From: Pseudoscleropodium purum
Lineage: Eukaryota > Streptophyta > Bryopsida > Hypnales > Brachytheciaceae
Assembly: GCA_963969395.1 (NCBI GenBank)
Contig: OZ017799.1
Location: 16,184,501 to 16,248,500, forward strand
DNA: 64,000 nucleotides
Direction of reading: 5' to 3'
Part shown: piece by piece, positions 37,601 through 49,829 of the stretch
Position numbering within the stretch: position 1 is the first letter of the stretch
Layout of the letters: each line of letters begins with the position of its first letter
Translations under genes and position numbers: made by a program
Notes under the pieces: model-generated
Told to the model about the DNA's origin: nothing
The model's input: only the letters and a program-made list of their open reading frames with translations
Databases searched by the model: none

Positions 37601-40600
37601 ATGGTGATGAAGAAATTTGGAACACCTTGAAAATAAGCTATGATGGATTGAATGATGGTCTTGAGAAGAATATGTTCTTGGATGTGGCTTGTTTCTTTTG
37701 TAGAGATGTATATCCATCTGGCATATCAAAAGAGACTATTTTGTGTATGTGGTCCAAAGATACCATCCTACCGAGAGACGAATTAGATAGATTGATCGAC
37801 ATGTCTTTGTTGAAGATCAATGAAGATGGTAACATTCTTGAAATGCACGACCAACTTCGTGACATGGGACGAAGCATTGCGAAAGATTCAAGAATTTGGA
37901 AGGCATCCATGATTCTAAAAAGTGGATTTACAAGGAAGGTAGTCTTTTGATAGTCCTAGTAGGCACGGATAATATGCTATTGGGTATACATTTGAATTCA
38001 ATTTGTGAACATTCCAACCCAAATCTTTTAAGAATCATGAGCTAGGAAATATGTGGACAAAATCATTTTTTCATTTAAGCATGTATAGAAGGATGTAATA
38101 TATTTTAATCAAATTTTTTTTGAATGTAGGATGTTGAGGTTTTGGAGGGCATTTCTTTGCAAGGGACTACGATTCAACAAGATTTTAAAGCTCTTGAAGG
38201 CCTTTGTGGACAAGGGACTATAGTAAATCAAGTCAATAGCTTTCATTTTCAAAAACTTCGTGTCTTGATTTTGGTGACCGCTTTGGGTGTTTCTACAGCA
38301 CATCTTGACAACTTGGGTTTATTACTTCAACTATCTAAACAATGTTCTAAGTTGGAAGCCATAATAATAACCTTTGGAGATTTCATTGGATGGTCACAAA
38401 CACTTCCAACAAATGTTGCAATGTCATTGCAAAAGGGAATACTAGACCTTTGTCGCATTCAAGCATCATTGAAAATTCTAGACCTAATGGGACTTGACTT
38501 ACTTGAGCAATTACCTGACAAATTTGCATCAAGCCATTCCTTATTGAGACTAAATCTTAGTTTTTGTACAAACTTAGTAGTCTTGCCGAAAGAAGTGGGG
38601 AACTTGTCTTCCTTGACCACTCTAAATTTGAGATACTGTTCAAGCTTGGTGGTCTTGCCAAATGAAGTGGGGAACTTGTCTTCTTTGACCACTCTAAATT
38701 TGAGTGACTGCTCAAGCTTGGTGGCCTTGCCAAATGAAGTGGGGAACTTATCTTCCTTGACCACTCTAAATTTGAATTGGTGTTCAAGCTTGGTGGCCTT
38801 GCCAAATGAAGTGGGGAACTTGTCTTCCTTGACCACTCTAGATTTGAGAAGCTGCTTACGCTTGGTGGCCTTGCCCAATGAAGTGGGGAACTTATCTTCC
38901 ATAACCATTCTAAATTTGGGAAAGTGTAGAAGCTTGGTGGTGTTGCCAAGTGAAGTGGGGAACTTGTCTTCCTTGACCACTCTAAATTTGAGGCGGTGTT
39001 CAAGCTTGGTGGCCTTGCCAAATGAAGTGGGGAACTTGTCTTCCTTGACCACTCTAGATTTAAGTGCATGTTCAAGGTTGGTGGCCTTGCCAAATGAAGT
39101 AGGGAACTTGTCTTCCTTGACCACTCTAAATTTGAGTGGGTGTTCAAGGTTGGTGGCCTTGCCAAATGAAGTGGGGAACTTGTCTTCCTTGACCACTCTA
39201 GATTTGAGTGCATGTTCAAGCTTGGTGGGCTTGCCAAATGAAGTGGGGAACTTATCTTCCTTGACCACTCTAGATTTAAGTGCATGTTCAAGGTTGGTGG
39301 CCTTGCCAAATGAAGTAGGGAACTTGTCTTCCTTGACCACTCTAGATTTAAGTGCATGTTCAAGGTTGGTGGCCTTGCCAAATGAAGTAGGGAACTTGTC
39401 TTCCTTGACCACTCTAAATTTGAGTGGGCGTTCAAGGTTGGTGGCCTTGCCAAATGAAGTGGGGAACTTGTCTTCCTTGACCACTCTAGATTTGAGTGCA
39501 TGTTCAAGCTTGGTGGGCTTGCCAAATGAAGTGGGGAATTTGTCTTCCTTGACCACTCTAGATTTAAGTGCATGTTCAAGGTTGGTGGCCTTGCCAAATG
39601 AAGTAGGGAACTTGTCTTCCTTGACCACTCTAAATTTGAGTGGGTGTTCAAGGTTGGTGGCCTTGCCAAATGAAGTTGGGAACTTGTCTTCTTTGACCAC
39701 TCTAAATTTGAGTGACTGCTCAAGCTTGGTGGCCTTGCCAAATGAAGTGGGGAACTTATCTTCCATAACCATTCTAAATTTGGGAGACTGTAGAAGCTTG
39801 GTGGCGTTGCCAAGTGAAGTGGGGAACTTGTCTTCCTTGACCACTCTAAATTTGAATTGGTGTTCAAGCTTGGTGGCCTTGTCAAATGAAGTGGGGAACT
39901 TGTCTTCCTTGACCACTCTAGATTTGAGTGGGTGTTCAAGCTTGGTGGCCTTGCCAAATGAAGTGGGGAACTTGTCTTCCTTGACCACTCTAAATTTGAA
40001 TTGGTGTTCAAGCTTGGTGGCCTTGCCAAATGAAGTGGGGAACTTGTCTTCTTTGACCAGTCTAAATTTGATTGGGTGTTCAAGCTTGGTGGCCTTGCCA
40101 AATGAAGTGGGGAACTTGTCTTCCTTGACCTCTCTAGATTTGATTTGGTGTTCAAGCTTGGTGGCCTTGCCAAATGAAGTGAGGAACTTGTCTTGCTTGG
40201 CCACTCTAGATTTGAGTGCATGTTTAAACTTGGTGGCCTAGCCAAATGTGGTGAAGAACTTGTCTTCCTTGACAACTCTAGATTTGAATGAGTGTTCAAG
40301 ATTGGTGACCTTGCCAAATGAAGTGGGGAACTTGTCTTCCTTGACCATTCTAAATTTGAGTGCATGTTCAGGCTTGGTAGCCTTGCCAAATGAAGTGGGG
40401 AACTTGTCTTCCTTGACGACTCTAAATTTGAGAAACTATTCAAGCTTGGTGGCCTTGCTGAATGAAGTGGGGAACTTCTCTTCCTTGACCACTCTAAATT
40501 TGAGTGGGTGTTCAAGCTTGGTGGCCTTGCCAAATGAAGTGGAAAACTTGTCTTCCTTGACGACTCTAAATTTGAGTGCATGGTCAAGTCTGGTGGCTAT

Positions 40601-41545
40601 ACCAAATGAAGTGGGGAACTTGTCTTCCTTGACCACTCTAAATTTGAGTGCATGTTCAAGCTTGGTGGCCTTGCCAAATGAAGTGGAGAACTTGTCTTCC
40701 TTGACCACTCTAGATGTGAATTGGTATTCAAGCTTGGTGGCCTTGCCAAATGAAGAGGGGAACTTGTCTTCCTTGACTATTCTAGTTTTGAATGAGTGTT
40801 CAAGCTTGGGGGCCTCTCCAAATGAAGTGGGGAACTTGTCTTCCTTGACCACTCTAAATTTGAGTGGGTGTTCAAGCTTGGTGGCCTTGCCAAATGAAGT
40901 GGGGAACTTGTCTTCCTTGACGACTCTAAATTTGAGTGCTTGGTCAAGTCTGGTGGCCTTACCAAATGAAGTGGGGAACTTGTCTTCCTTGATGACTGTA
41001 AATTTGAATGCATGGTCAAGTGTGGTGGCCTTACCAAATGAAGTGGGGAACTTGTGTTTTTGACCATTCTAAATTTGAGTGAGTGTTCAAGCTTGGTGGC
41101 CTTGCTAAATGAAGTGGGGAACTTGTCTACTTTGACCACTCTAAATTTGAGTTGGTGTTTCAGCTTGGTAGCACTTTTGAAGGAGGTGGAGAAGTTATAT
41201 TGTTTGGATGAATTTAAATTAGATGGATGTATTTCGTTAAGTTCTTTACGAAAAAAATTGGAATACATACCTTGAATACGAACTCTTTCTTGGAATAGTT
41301 GTCCAAGTTTAGAACCCTACATCTTAGCTAAGTTCTTATCACCAACTTCTTTGGCTAGTCTTGAAGGCAAGAATTTATGTCTTAAAGATGATTATCATGA
41401 TGAAGTGGTTTATGATGAATGCAATGTGATTCCTATAATGGGGCCTTACTTTAAAGCAAAGGCTGCTTTTAGAGTTGACTATGATTTGTGCCTTGAGTGT
41501 TCTATGAAATTTAAGTTATCATTGGAAATTAAAGCCAATGATTAA
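34652..41545 (+). CDS. Kinase-NB-ARC-LRR immune receptor (PNL type), 3' end disrupted
   Basis: Predicted exons are 34,652-34,734; 35,032-36,751; 36,895-37,938; and from 38,130 on, with GT-AG introns and consistent phases. Residues 28-245 are mostly helical. The kinase domain (247-565) has a GAGSDGS loop, Lys271, HLDLKPDN (411-418, non-RD), DYG (439-441) and CPE. A 41-residue unit is duplicated inside its N-lobe. The NB-ARC domain follows with P-loop GMGGIGKT (636-643), LVLDDV (712-717), TTR (743-745), GLPL (802-805), FLDVACFF and MHD (918-920); these are TNL-like motifs. About 37 LRRs of 24 residues come next, then a ZZ-finger-like tail. TAG at 40,239-40,241 stops translation after 1,652 residues, inside LRR 23. 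PNL proteins are presumed cytoplasmic pathogen sensors that switch by nucleotide exchange. The kinase and NB-ARC are intact, so a truncated but working protein is possible. The ATG at 34,652 is the first available; internal Met codons follow closely. Confidence 0.9.
35837..36082 (+). repeat. In-frame duplication inside the kinase N-lobe
   Basis: Two 123-bp (41-codon) units abut. The first begins NLVQFFGCGITK and contains MHLVMQL. The second begins NLLQYFGFGITQ and contains MHLVMEL. This duplicates the beta4-beta5 region just before the hinge. Divergence between units shows it is not a very recent event. Confidence 0.88.
38570..41270 (+). repeat. 72-bp tandem array encoding about 37 leucine-rich repeats
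   Basis: The unit encodes LTTLNLSGCSSLVALP followed by NEVGNLSS. I count 23 units up to the TAG at 40,239 and about 14 more to 41,270. Variation concentrates at the two or three residues after LNL/LDL (SA, SG, SD, NW, RS, RY). Units 7-10 are repeated as units 11-14, a 288-bp higher-order repeat, and units 5 and 17 share an unusual ITILNLG motif. This pattern indicates repeated unequal exchange. Because 72 is divisible by three, several other frames, including antisense ones, stay open by chance. Confidence 0.93.
40239..41545 (+). pseudogene. Disrupted 3' part of the PNL gene (LRR 24-37 and ZZ-like tail)
   Basis: The TAG at 40,239 stands where other units have TTG (Leu). The same frame then runs on from 40,242 to 41,063. 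A one-base deletion at about 41,054-41,061 (TTGTGTTTTTGACC where others read TTGTCTTCCTTGACC) shifts the frame. The shifted frame (41,054 on) restores LTILNLSECSSL and reads to TGA at 41,273. The same frame continues without stops to TAA at 41,543-41,545 and encodes a degenerate ZZ-type zinc-finger-like segment (YDEC, IPIMGPYFKAKA, DYDLCLEC). These lesions could be real decay or errors from assembling a long repeat array. Confidence 0.8.
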
Positions 41546-43065
41546 TTATAGTAGTGGTAAGTAGGAAGTTTTAATGTATAGTATATGATAGAACTTTGGA
41601 TTGTATAAAGAATTTATTGCAATTTGTTGAGTAATATTTACATAATTTGTTTATTTGGATTGCAAGTATAACTATGATGTATGTTGTTCTTATCTCATTT
41701 TAATTTGTTATTTAACCCCTAAAATTCCTTGACTATGTTTTCCCTAAAAACACTGCAAAACTACCATTTCTTCTACAAGTTTCAAATTTAAAAAATATAT
41801 TTTTGGACACATATAACTGTAGGAACCTATAGGAAATTGGTTTGAAAAGATGTGGAAAAAATTTCAAAAATTTGCACTATGTAGATTGCAAGATATTAGC
41901 ATTTGAATTGACAAAAATAATTTATTTGTCCCTGCAAAAAAACGGGTAGCTACACTTCACAAGGTCACATTTGCATAAAAAAATGTTCAAAATCGTAGTG
42001 TTCTTTTGGATTCATTCTTCAAGGCATGTTTTGTAAATGCTTGAAAATTTTTAGTTCATTTGAAATTGTACAACATCTAGGAAAATAATAGTTTCTAGAA
42101 AGATGTAGAGGATGATTCAAAATACTAAGTTGTTAACAATTTTTTTATGGAAATGAAAAATGCCAATCCCAATGGTTGTAATGATGTAATAAACAATCTT
42201 CACTTCATTTTTTTTATTTTTTCCAAAAATATTGAAAATTGAGCTCAATAAAAGACTTCAAAGTTTATTTTAGAGTAGAGAATCTATAATTGCCACAAAC
42301 TAAAACACCTCATAGATTTTGACTCATTGATCAAAATGGAATGATTTAAAGCTTTATATGTATATGTGAATAAGAAAAAACAATTTCAAATTTGGATTTA
42401 TGAATTAAATGATTTTTTTAGATCTGCACGGACTACTCAAGTTAAAAAACAAACTACATATTAAGCTATAACTTTTGATTCATATTTTCAAATGTCCTGA
42501 AATTTAGTGCACATGAAGAATATTCTTCATCCACACCTTCTAATAAAATTTGGGCTAAAAACATGAAAATATCTAGTCACATGCACCTGCCCTAAATTTT
42601 TGAGTGTGTAATTGTATGCCATATAGAATTGCATTTTATCCATATCATATGATGTCACCATGTGCCAAAGTATGAGTATTTAAACAACAAATGATGTACC
42701 AATGACTCCATGAGTGTTTTAAAACTCTTGTTATATACAAATTAAGTATGCAAGTGAGTTAGAACTAACCCCCAATAAAACCAAAATGCAAAGAATTCTA
42801 TTCAATTTGGATGGTTTGTAAGGTAGTGCATCACTACTACTATAATACAATGGTTGACAATGGCCCAAATACCAACTTGTAGCAAGACTCTAAACCACTA
42901 TGAGTCATGGCAAGTGCCTTATGCCATGTGTCACAACCACCAAATCTACCTATTTCGATGAAATGATACAAATGTTAAAAACACTTGTATTACTACTACC
43001 ACTTGACAATGACAAAGTCCATATAAGTATATAATACATTATTTGATCAAATGTGAAAATTTGAT
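41546..43065. other. Spacer with diverged R1 repeat (about 41,740-42,520)
   Basis: The R1 landmarks TTTTTGGACACATATAACTG, AAGATATTAGCATTTGAATT, GAAAATTGAGCTCAATAAA and GGAATGATTTAAAGC appear in the same order as at 20.2-20.9 kb, but with clearly more changes than the A/B duplication. It therefore predates the duplication. The rest is AT-rich with no gene. Confidence 0.6.
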
Positions 43066-43577
43066 GATTTTGAATCACAATATATACAATATTAACTTAA
43101 GCTCTCCCTAACCCTCGTTGACACGGCTCCCACGCAGTAGGAAACAGTCCTCTTGCTGACGTCGTCCACGTTCAACAGTGGTCTTCACGTAGGACGGCTG
43201 ACATTATTGGTACCATTATTGCCACTCCAGCCCAAAACGACCCCACCAAAGTCCCGGGCTTCCGGTAGGGCATTGACTGGCGACCCCATCGACTTCCCCA
43301 GACCTCAGCCTTTGCAACTTTCTTATACTTACACTTGCCTTCTCTGCATCCTATTTGCGTATGCTTGTTGGCAGTTTTGGAACTATGGCGTCTCCGCAGC
43401 TTCGTCCTCTGAGCTTATATACACAAGGAGGATCAGACGAGGCCCTGCTTTCATGCATGTGACGTTGTATTTGTCCTCTCAAGTTGTTCTTTGCCGCATC
43501 AATCATTTCGTTGTTGGAGTGTCTGACAAGCCAAAGAGATGACCTTCAATGCTCTTGGATCCTCACGGTAGTCAGGC
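43066..43577 (+). repeat. GC-rich cassette, third copy at the duplication junction
   Basis: Matches 28,330-28,815 and 58,010-58,510 but is more diverged. It ends within a few bases of the start of copy B (43,586). It keeps the 10 bp missing from copy A and has a private 6-bp insertion. The 25-codon frame is at 43,385-43,462. A 129-codon frame (43,153-43,542) overlaps, but its length varies between copies. Confidence 0.75.
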
Positions 43578-46500
43578 ACCTGTTCTATCAGTAGTAGTAT
43601 GAAAACATGTGAGAAAGAAGTTAAACCAAAGGAAAGTGTACCGAAGTCCTAAAGATGTCATTTTTACAATACTATAAAGAGAACCAATTTGTTAGCAAGT
43701 GACCCACAATTCCACCTTATGCTTGTCCTTCCAATGCTTAATAAGTGGGTATCCTTTGTTTAGTTTCCCTTCAAAAGTAGAGGTCAAGATTGGGTGAGAT
43801 TACCTTATTTTTAGAAGGATGCAACCTTGTGTATGACCTAAGTAGTCACAATGGTACACTGCTTACTGAACCAGTAGGTGTCTTCTATTTTAGTATACAT
43901 AATAGTGAAATTGTCTAAAGGACCACTCTATGTTGTCTTTATAGGAAAGTATTGCATTGGGGATGGTGCCCTATTTGTGGTGAAAAGTGCAAGCCCTAGT
44001 TTTTCTAATTTGATGCCACTTTGATGAACCCCTAAAGGTCAGAGACTATGTTTTTATCAAAAATGCTCCAAAATTATTATTTCTAGTACAAGCACTAAAT
44101 TTTGGAAGAATATTTTTTGGACACATGCAACTATAGGATCTTGTAGTACATTAGTTTGAAAAGAAGTGGAAGAAATTTCAAAATTTTCCATTGTATAGAT
44201 TGCAAGATATTAGCATTTGAATTGACAAAAATCTTTTTTTTGGCCCTATGAAAATACGGGCAGTTGTACTTCACAACGTCACATTTGTATGAAAAGAATT
44301 TAGTTATAAATTTGAAAAATTTCAATCCCAATGGTTGTAAAGTATTAATAAATAATCTACATCATATGCTTTTTTTTTTCAAAAAACATTGAAAATTGAG
44401 TTAAATAAAGGACTCCAAAGTATGTTGTTTAGTAGGGAATCCATAACTATCCGCAAACTAGAACACCTCATAACTTTCATCTCATAAATCAAAATGGAAT
44501 GATTCAAAGCATACATGTATATAGAAATCTAGAAAACCAATTTCAAATTTTATGTTTGAAAAAATGATTTTTTAAGAAATTTTTGGGCTGCCCTTCGAAC
44601 AATGAAAATTACGTATCATGCAACAACTTTTGAACCATGTAGTCAAAAGTTATGAATTTGTTCAGTCTTAAAGCTACTCCTCAGGCACATGTTGTGTGAA
44701 AATATCAAAGAAAAAAAAATTTCGTTTATAGTGAGCTGCCTAAAGTCACTATATTGTCAATAAATTCAATTTGGTCCTCAAGGTTTTATGTAGAAATGTC
44801 CAACATTAAGTGAGATACTAAATTTGTCTAGAAATAAGTGTCCACTTTGGATTTCATGTTTTGAAGGTTGTTTTGAGTTCGTCATAGGTAAGGCTTACTT
44901 GTGTTCAATAAAACTTTAGACATTTGTTTATAGATGAAGGGAATTTGAGTTTCAAATTGCACATGAAATTGAGATTTATACCCATCTATGTATTCTTCAA
45001 TTATTGTAGTTTTTCATATTTGGTATTTCAAATAAATATTTCTATGCATCTAATCCAAATATTCTAAAGTGACATGAAGATAAAAATAAAAATTCTTGTG
45101 ATACCAAAGACCTTTATTCAAAAGTTCAATATACTCTCAATTGTTATCTATGAGTTTTTTAAATTTAACATGCATAATGTATTATGATAAAGGACTCTTC
45201 TGGTGCAAAGTTTCTCATCTAGATTAGACATAGATTATTTAGAAGATTTCATTGATGAGGTTATGTAACTAGGAGTAGATCTTGATTGCAAAAAGCATTC
45301 ATTTACATCAAATTCAATTTAAATTTATTGAAGGAGGGGGGGGGGATTTTCAAAATTATAAGTATATTACAAATATAGTGAATTGTGCATTAGAATAGAA
45401 GATATCTTCTACATGATGTAACTTCGTCTACAGTGGCATTGGTATAATCGGAAGAATGTGAGAATGTCTGGAAGTTCTTTTGGAAAATTTGACCTCATAG
45501 ATTCATGGTTTTAGTAGCCAAAGTGAAGGAATAAGTTTACATCAACTCTTTCAAATGTTGATGTGTCACCTTTCAAACTTTCCTACAAACAATAATGAGA
45601 GATATTATATTGAGGACATAAGTTTTGAATTTTTGTAAAAATATTCAACAAAATACATTTTACATTTCATTCTTCTAAAAAGTAGAAGACAAAAGGAAAT
45701 ACGCAATGATTAGAAATACTAAATTATTTCTAAATTATATACATAAGATTATATTCCATCAATCTTTATTTTTGAGAAGAGATTCTTTTAATTCCATCAA
45801 AAATAAAACTCCTCATAACCTTCATCTCATTATTCAAAATAGAATGATTAAAAACTTTCTATATACACATCGATCTTGAGAACCAAATTCAACTTTGGTG
45901 AACCCTTGAAGGTTCATGACTATATTTCACCAAATAAATACCACAAAAGTTTTATTTCTAGTGCAAAGAGATATAATGGGAAGGACCTATATTTTTTACT
46001 TATTCAATTAGAAAAAACTTGCACAAGATATGTATGAGAATGTATGGAAAAATTTCATGTACTTTGACCAAGTAGATTGTAAGATATTTGTGTTCAAAGT
46101 AAAAAGAAACGATTTTCTAGCTTGCATAACTAGATTTTAAGATTTTGAATCCCCTAATCTTAATTCTCTTTTACTATACATTTTTGAAATTTAAATATTT
46201 ATGGTGAGAAATTGAGTTGATAATCTAGGGTAAAGTTTCAAGAAAACAAATTCCAAATTTTCAATCTTCTAAAAATTGTTATGTAGAAGACAATATAAGA
46301 TGGAAAGAAAAATCACATTGCTACTAGTTCTGAAATGGAATTGAATTATATCAATCCTAATGGCCAAATTGTTGTATTAAGTAATTTACACCTTAGAGAT
46401 GTTTTAGTTTTGAAAAATTATGACAACTGAATTTAGAACAAATCCTAAATGTTATTTTGTCAAATAGATTTCCTAATTGCCTAAAGTACAAGGCACTTTG

Positions 46501-46623
46501 TAAATTTCACATCACATATTCAAGTGGAATGAATCAAATATTTTTAGAAAGAAATGAATACATTTTTTAAGAAAAAAAACTTAAATAAAATTTTGACTTT
46601 CTTCTTTTTCTTTTTGTTGCCTG

Positions 46624-49097
46624 GAGTTGAGCATTTTATACTTAAGGAGGGCATAACTTTTTCTCCTAGGCAATAAGTGACAAAAATTATTTTCTCATGA
46701 AAATAATAATTTTGAACCTTTGAAAAAGGTTTTAGAAAATAGTAGTGGAATATGACATGATAGGAACTTATCCTAACTTTTGGGTGGATAATGACACTAA
46801 CTTTCATTGAGATTTAAATTCAGGATTTTAAAATTTTAATATTTTCATTTCCCCCTCTCTCTTCCCCTCTTGTAATTTTTAGAAACCAACTTATTTGACA
46901 ATCAATATGGACAATTCATCCTGTATCTGTATCCAATGCTTTATACATATCCAATATATCCATATCTAGTATTCATTTCAACCGTTCAGATTAAATCTCA
47001 CAAGATGAATAGCTAGTGATTTTTTTGAGAAATCAATGACAATTTCAAGGGTAAACATGCGAAAAAAATCAATGGCCTATAAATTTTTTGAGAGAGGAGG
47101 GGGGAAAATAATGCAAACCAAGAGGTGGTACGCCTCTTCTTAATAAATAGGAACTTCCACAAAAAGCCTAGAAAAACCATTCCACGACTTTGAACAAACC
47201 TCATTAGAAAAAATTTTAGTGCTCGGGAGGTCTACGAGTTCTGAACCCCCCAATGCAATTAAAGAGGAAATAAAATTGTTTTTTTTATTTTTTATTTTTT
47301 AAAAATGAAAGCATCTGATGTGGTACTGCTAGTGCCTTATTGTCGCCATGTCAGATTTTACTATTTCTTAGTAATTTTTGATTTAATTTTAATTTTAATT
47401 TATTTTTTCTATATTTGTACCATGGAATGCTGAAAAATGAAAGCTTAATGGCCCTCCCCAAGGTTCAAATTTTCCTAATGTTAGATGTTGAAATGAATTG
47501 ATTTTTGTAGTTTGCACGAGTTGGCCTCACTTCAAAACAAAAACATTTGGAGGATGTTTTGGGGTGCAAAATTTGAATGAGATATTGAAATGGTACAAAA
47601 TGACAAACTTCTAAGAAAGTAGCAAACTACATGTGCATAACCAATTTGATCAAAATCCAAATGGACCAAATTTCCATGTAGGGTGGAAACACTCAAAATA
47701 AAAAATAGGTTAAAATCCAAGATTAACTTAAATAGTGATTTTCTCGAGTTTAGGGAATAAAATATTTGGTTGGCTTTGGACTACAAGGGAAGTGAAGACT
47801 TTGCATTGATAGAAGTTGAATATAAGGAGGTTTGAGTAAAGAGGTTACTTGAATTCAAGCATGTGTCTGCTATAAGGACAAAGCTTCTTGAAGCATAGTT
47901 GCTTGTTTGATCTACATGAAGTTCAAAAACATTGTATTACCAATAGTCAACACAATTGTGTCTACCTACATTTAATTGCACCTCCTATAGATTTTTGCCT
48001 AAAATGTATATAATTTAACCCTAAAACTCTTATTATCTCCTCTAGGGACAAAATGGATTATAAGTAGGCTCCTACAATCTCAATTTGCCTTGTGATTTTC
48101 TTGAAACTGTTTTTTAAAGATAAGATAACATATTAGCTTTTGGAAAATATAATATTTACTTCAATTATTGCCCAAGAGCAAAAGTCATGCCACCCTAAGC
48201 TCAAAATAGAGTTCATTGGGTTGTACAAAAAATTCTCAAAAATTAAAAATTGAATTTTTAAATCTTTTTTTGTAGAAAATATTTTTGTCTACGTGGAAAG
48301 ATTTGATTCATTCTATTTGGATTAGTAATGAAAAAGTTATGGACAATCTTGGTGTTTAGGCAATTTAAGCATCATCTTGAAAGAATGACTCGTAGGATTC
48401 ATTTTTGAACACAATTTTTCACAGTTTTTCTAGAAAGAAGTTCAATAGGGTTTAGTTGGCTTGCTAAAATAGGCTCACCATTGAAATTAGTAATTTCCGA
48501 TTAACAATTTAATTAAAGTTTTTGTCAATCTCATACCTACTTTTCTTAATAAAATAATTTTTTAAAGAATGAGAATTAAATCAAGTGTTTCTTTTTTCAA
48601 TTTTTTCACTAGACTTTCAACTCAATTCTTCAATATAAAAAAAATTCAAAATTCAAAATGTGTAGTACAAAAATTTTAAGTTGAGAAGATTCAAAGCCTT
48701 AATAATCTAGCTAGGCAAAAGATGCAAAAAACTTAGATTTCTTCACTTCAAATGCAAATATCTTGCAATCCATATAGTCAAATTTTTTGAAATTTTCTTC
48801 CATGCATTCATATACGAGTTCTAGTTTAGTACAAGATCCTATAGTTAATTATGCAAAAAAAACAATTTCTTGCACTTTGTAGTAAAAATGACATGACAAC
48901 TACTTTGAGTGGTTTTTGAAGAAAAAAACTGATTGGGGAGTTTGGAGACTAACCCTTAAATGACATTGGAGCTGAAAAATGTTTGATGAATGACTTGATT
49001 GTTCAATGTAGAAATAAAGAATGCAATGATTGGTCCAATACGTAGAGCATTTTGATGACTACCTTGGTCATGGGGAATGGATTGAGTCCTTCAAGTG
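46624..49097. other. AT-rich duplicated DNA without genes
   Basis: Counterpart of 22,799-25,236. The one notable difference is a 73-bp block at 47,418-47,490 that copy A lacks. It ends with GGCCCTCCCCAAGGTTC, which resembles the end of the 290-bp repeat family at 10.4 and 12.6 kb, so copy A has probably lost it. Confidence 0.5.
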
Positions 49098-49655
49098 TTA
49101 ACCCATAAACAACATAGCAAACATTTTTGAGTTGATGAATGACAAAGCATCTCTTCGTGCAAGACAAAAGTGCAACTATTCATCCTCCAAAATTCATGTG
49201 AAAAGGGAAGGTCTTCTACTATAATTTGGCTTTCAATGAATGCATTCACATTTTTTTTAAGCCAACAATTTACATGGTATCAAAAGCAGATGATTTCTAC
49301 GGTGACCAATCCATTGTTCAAGGGTTAACCATGTAATGCTGCCATGGACACTAAATGTCCAAGGGAAGACAAATAAGTCTCCTGTATGGGATAGAAGTGC
49401 AACTTTTCATCCTCAAAGTTTTATTGTTGTAAAAAAGGAACATCTTCTACAATAGTTTGACTTTCAATGAATACTTTTTCTATTTTTTTGAAGTGATTGA
49501 TTCCCACAATATTAGAAAATGATGGTTTCTTCTAAGACCAGCACGTTGTGATAGAATTAACCCTGTAATGCTGTCGTAGAAACTAAGTGTCCAATGGATG
49601 ACAAAGAATTCTCTTGTATAGGATAAAAGTGCAAGTATTCATCCTTAGAGTTTAG
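49098..49655 (+). repeat. ~230-bp tandem repeat R2, copy B
   Basis: Duplicate of 25,237-25,798 with scattered substitutions and the same unit boundaries. Confidence 0.7.
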
Positions 49656-49829
49656 AGCTTCTCCGACCACCGACCAACTGAAGCATTCTAAGTTAGACGA
49701 GTCTTTACAATGGACAGAAAGGAGAAGCTTCTTCTCATCCCCAGTGCCAATGATGATTCCAACGGTGCCGAAGTGAACTGCAAAAGCTGTTGTCATGAAA
49801 TCTGTCCTCGGAACCTGTTCTCAACAGCT

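Noticed and set aside
38459..40587. Very long antisense frames (581 and 676 codons) opposite the LRR array
   Set aside because: They exist because a 72-bp unit, divisible by three, repeats the same open phase on both strands. Their translations are monotonous copies of the unit with no domain, and the sense frame explains the codon-level variation.
38570..41270. CRISPR-like or satellite reading of the 72-bp array
   Set aside because: There are no unique spacers between repeats, and the unit is a leucine-rich repeat in frame with the upstream NB-ARC exons.
43153..43542. 122-129-codon frame in the GC-rich cassette as a protein gene
   Set aside because: The copy A cassette has a 10-bp deletion that breaks it, and the junction copy has a 6-bp insertion. 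The region looks like promoter and leader.
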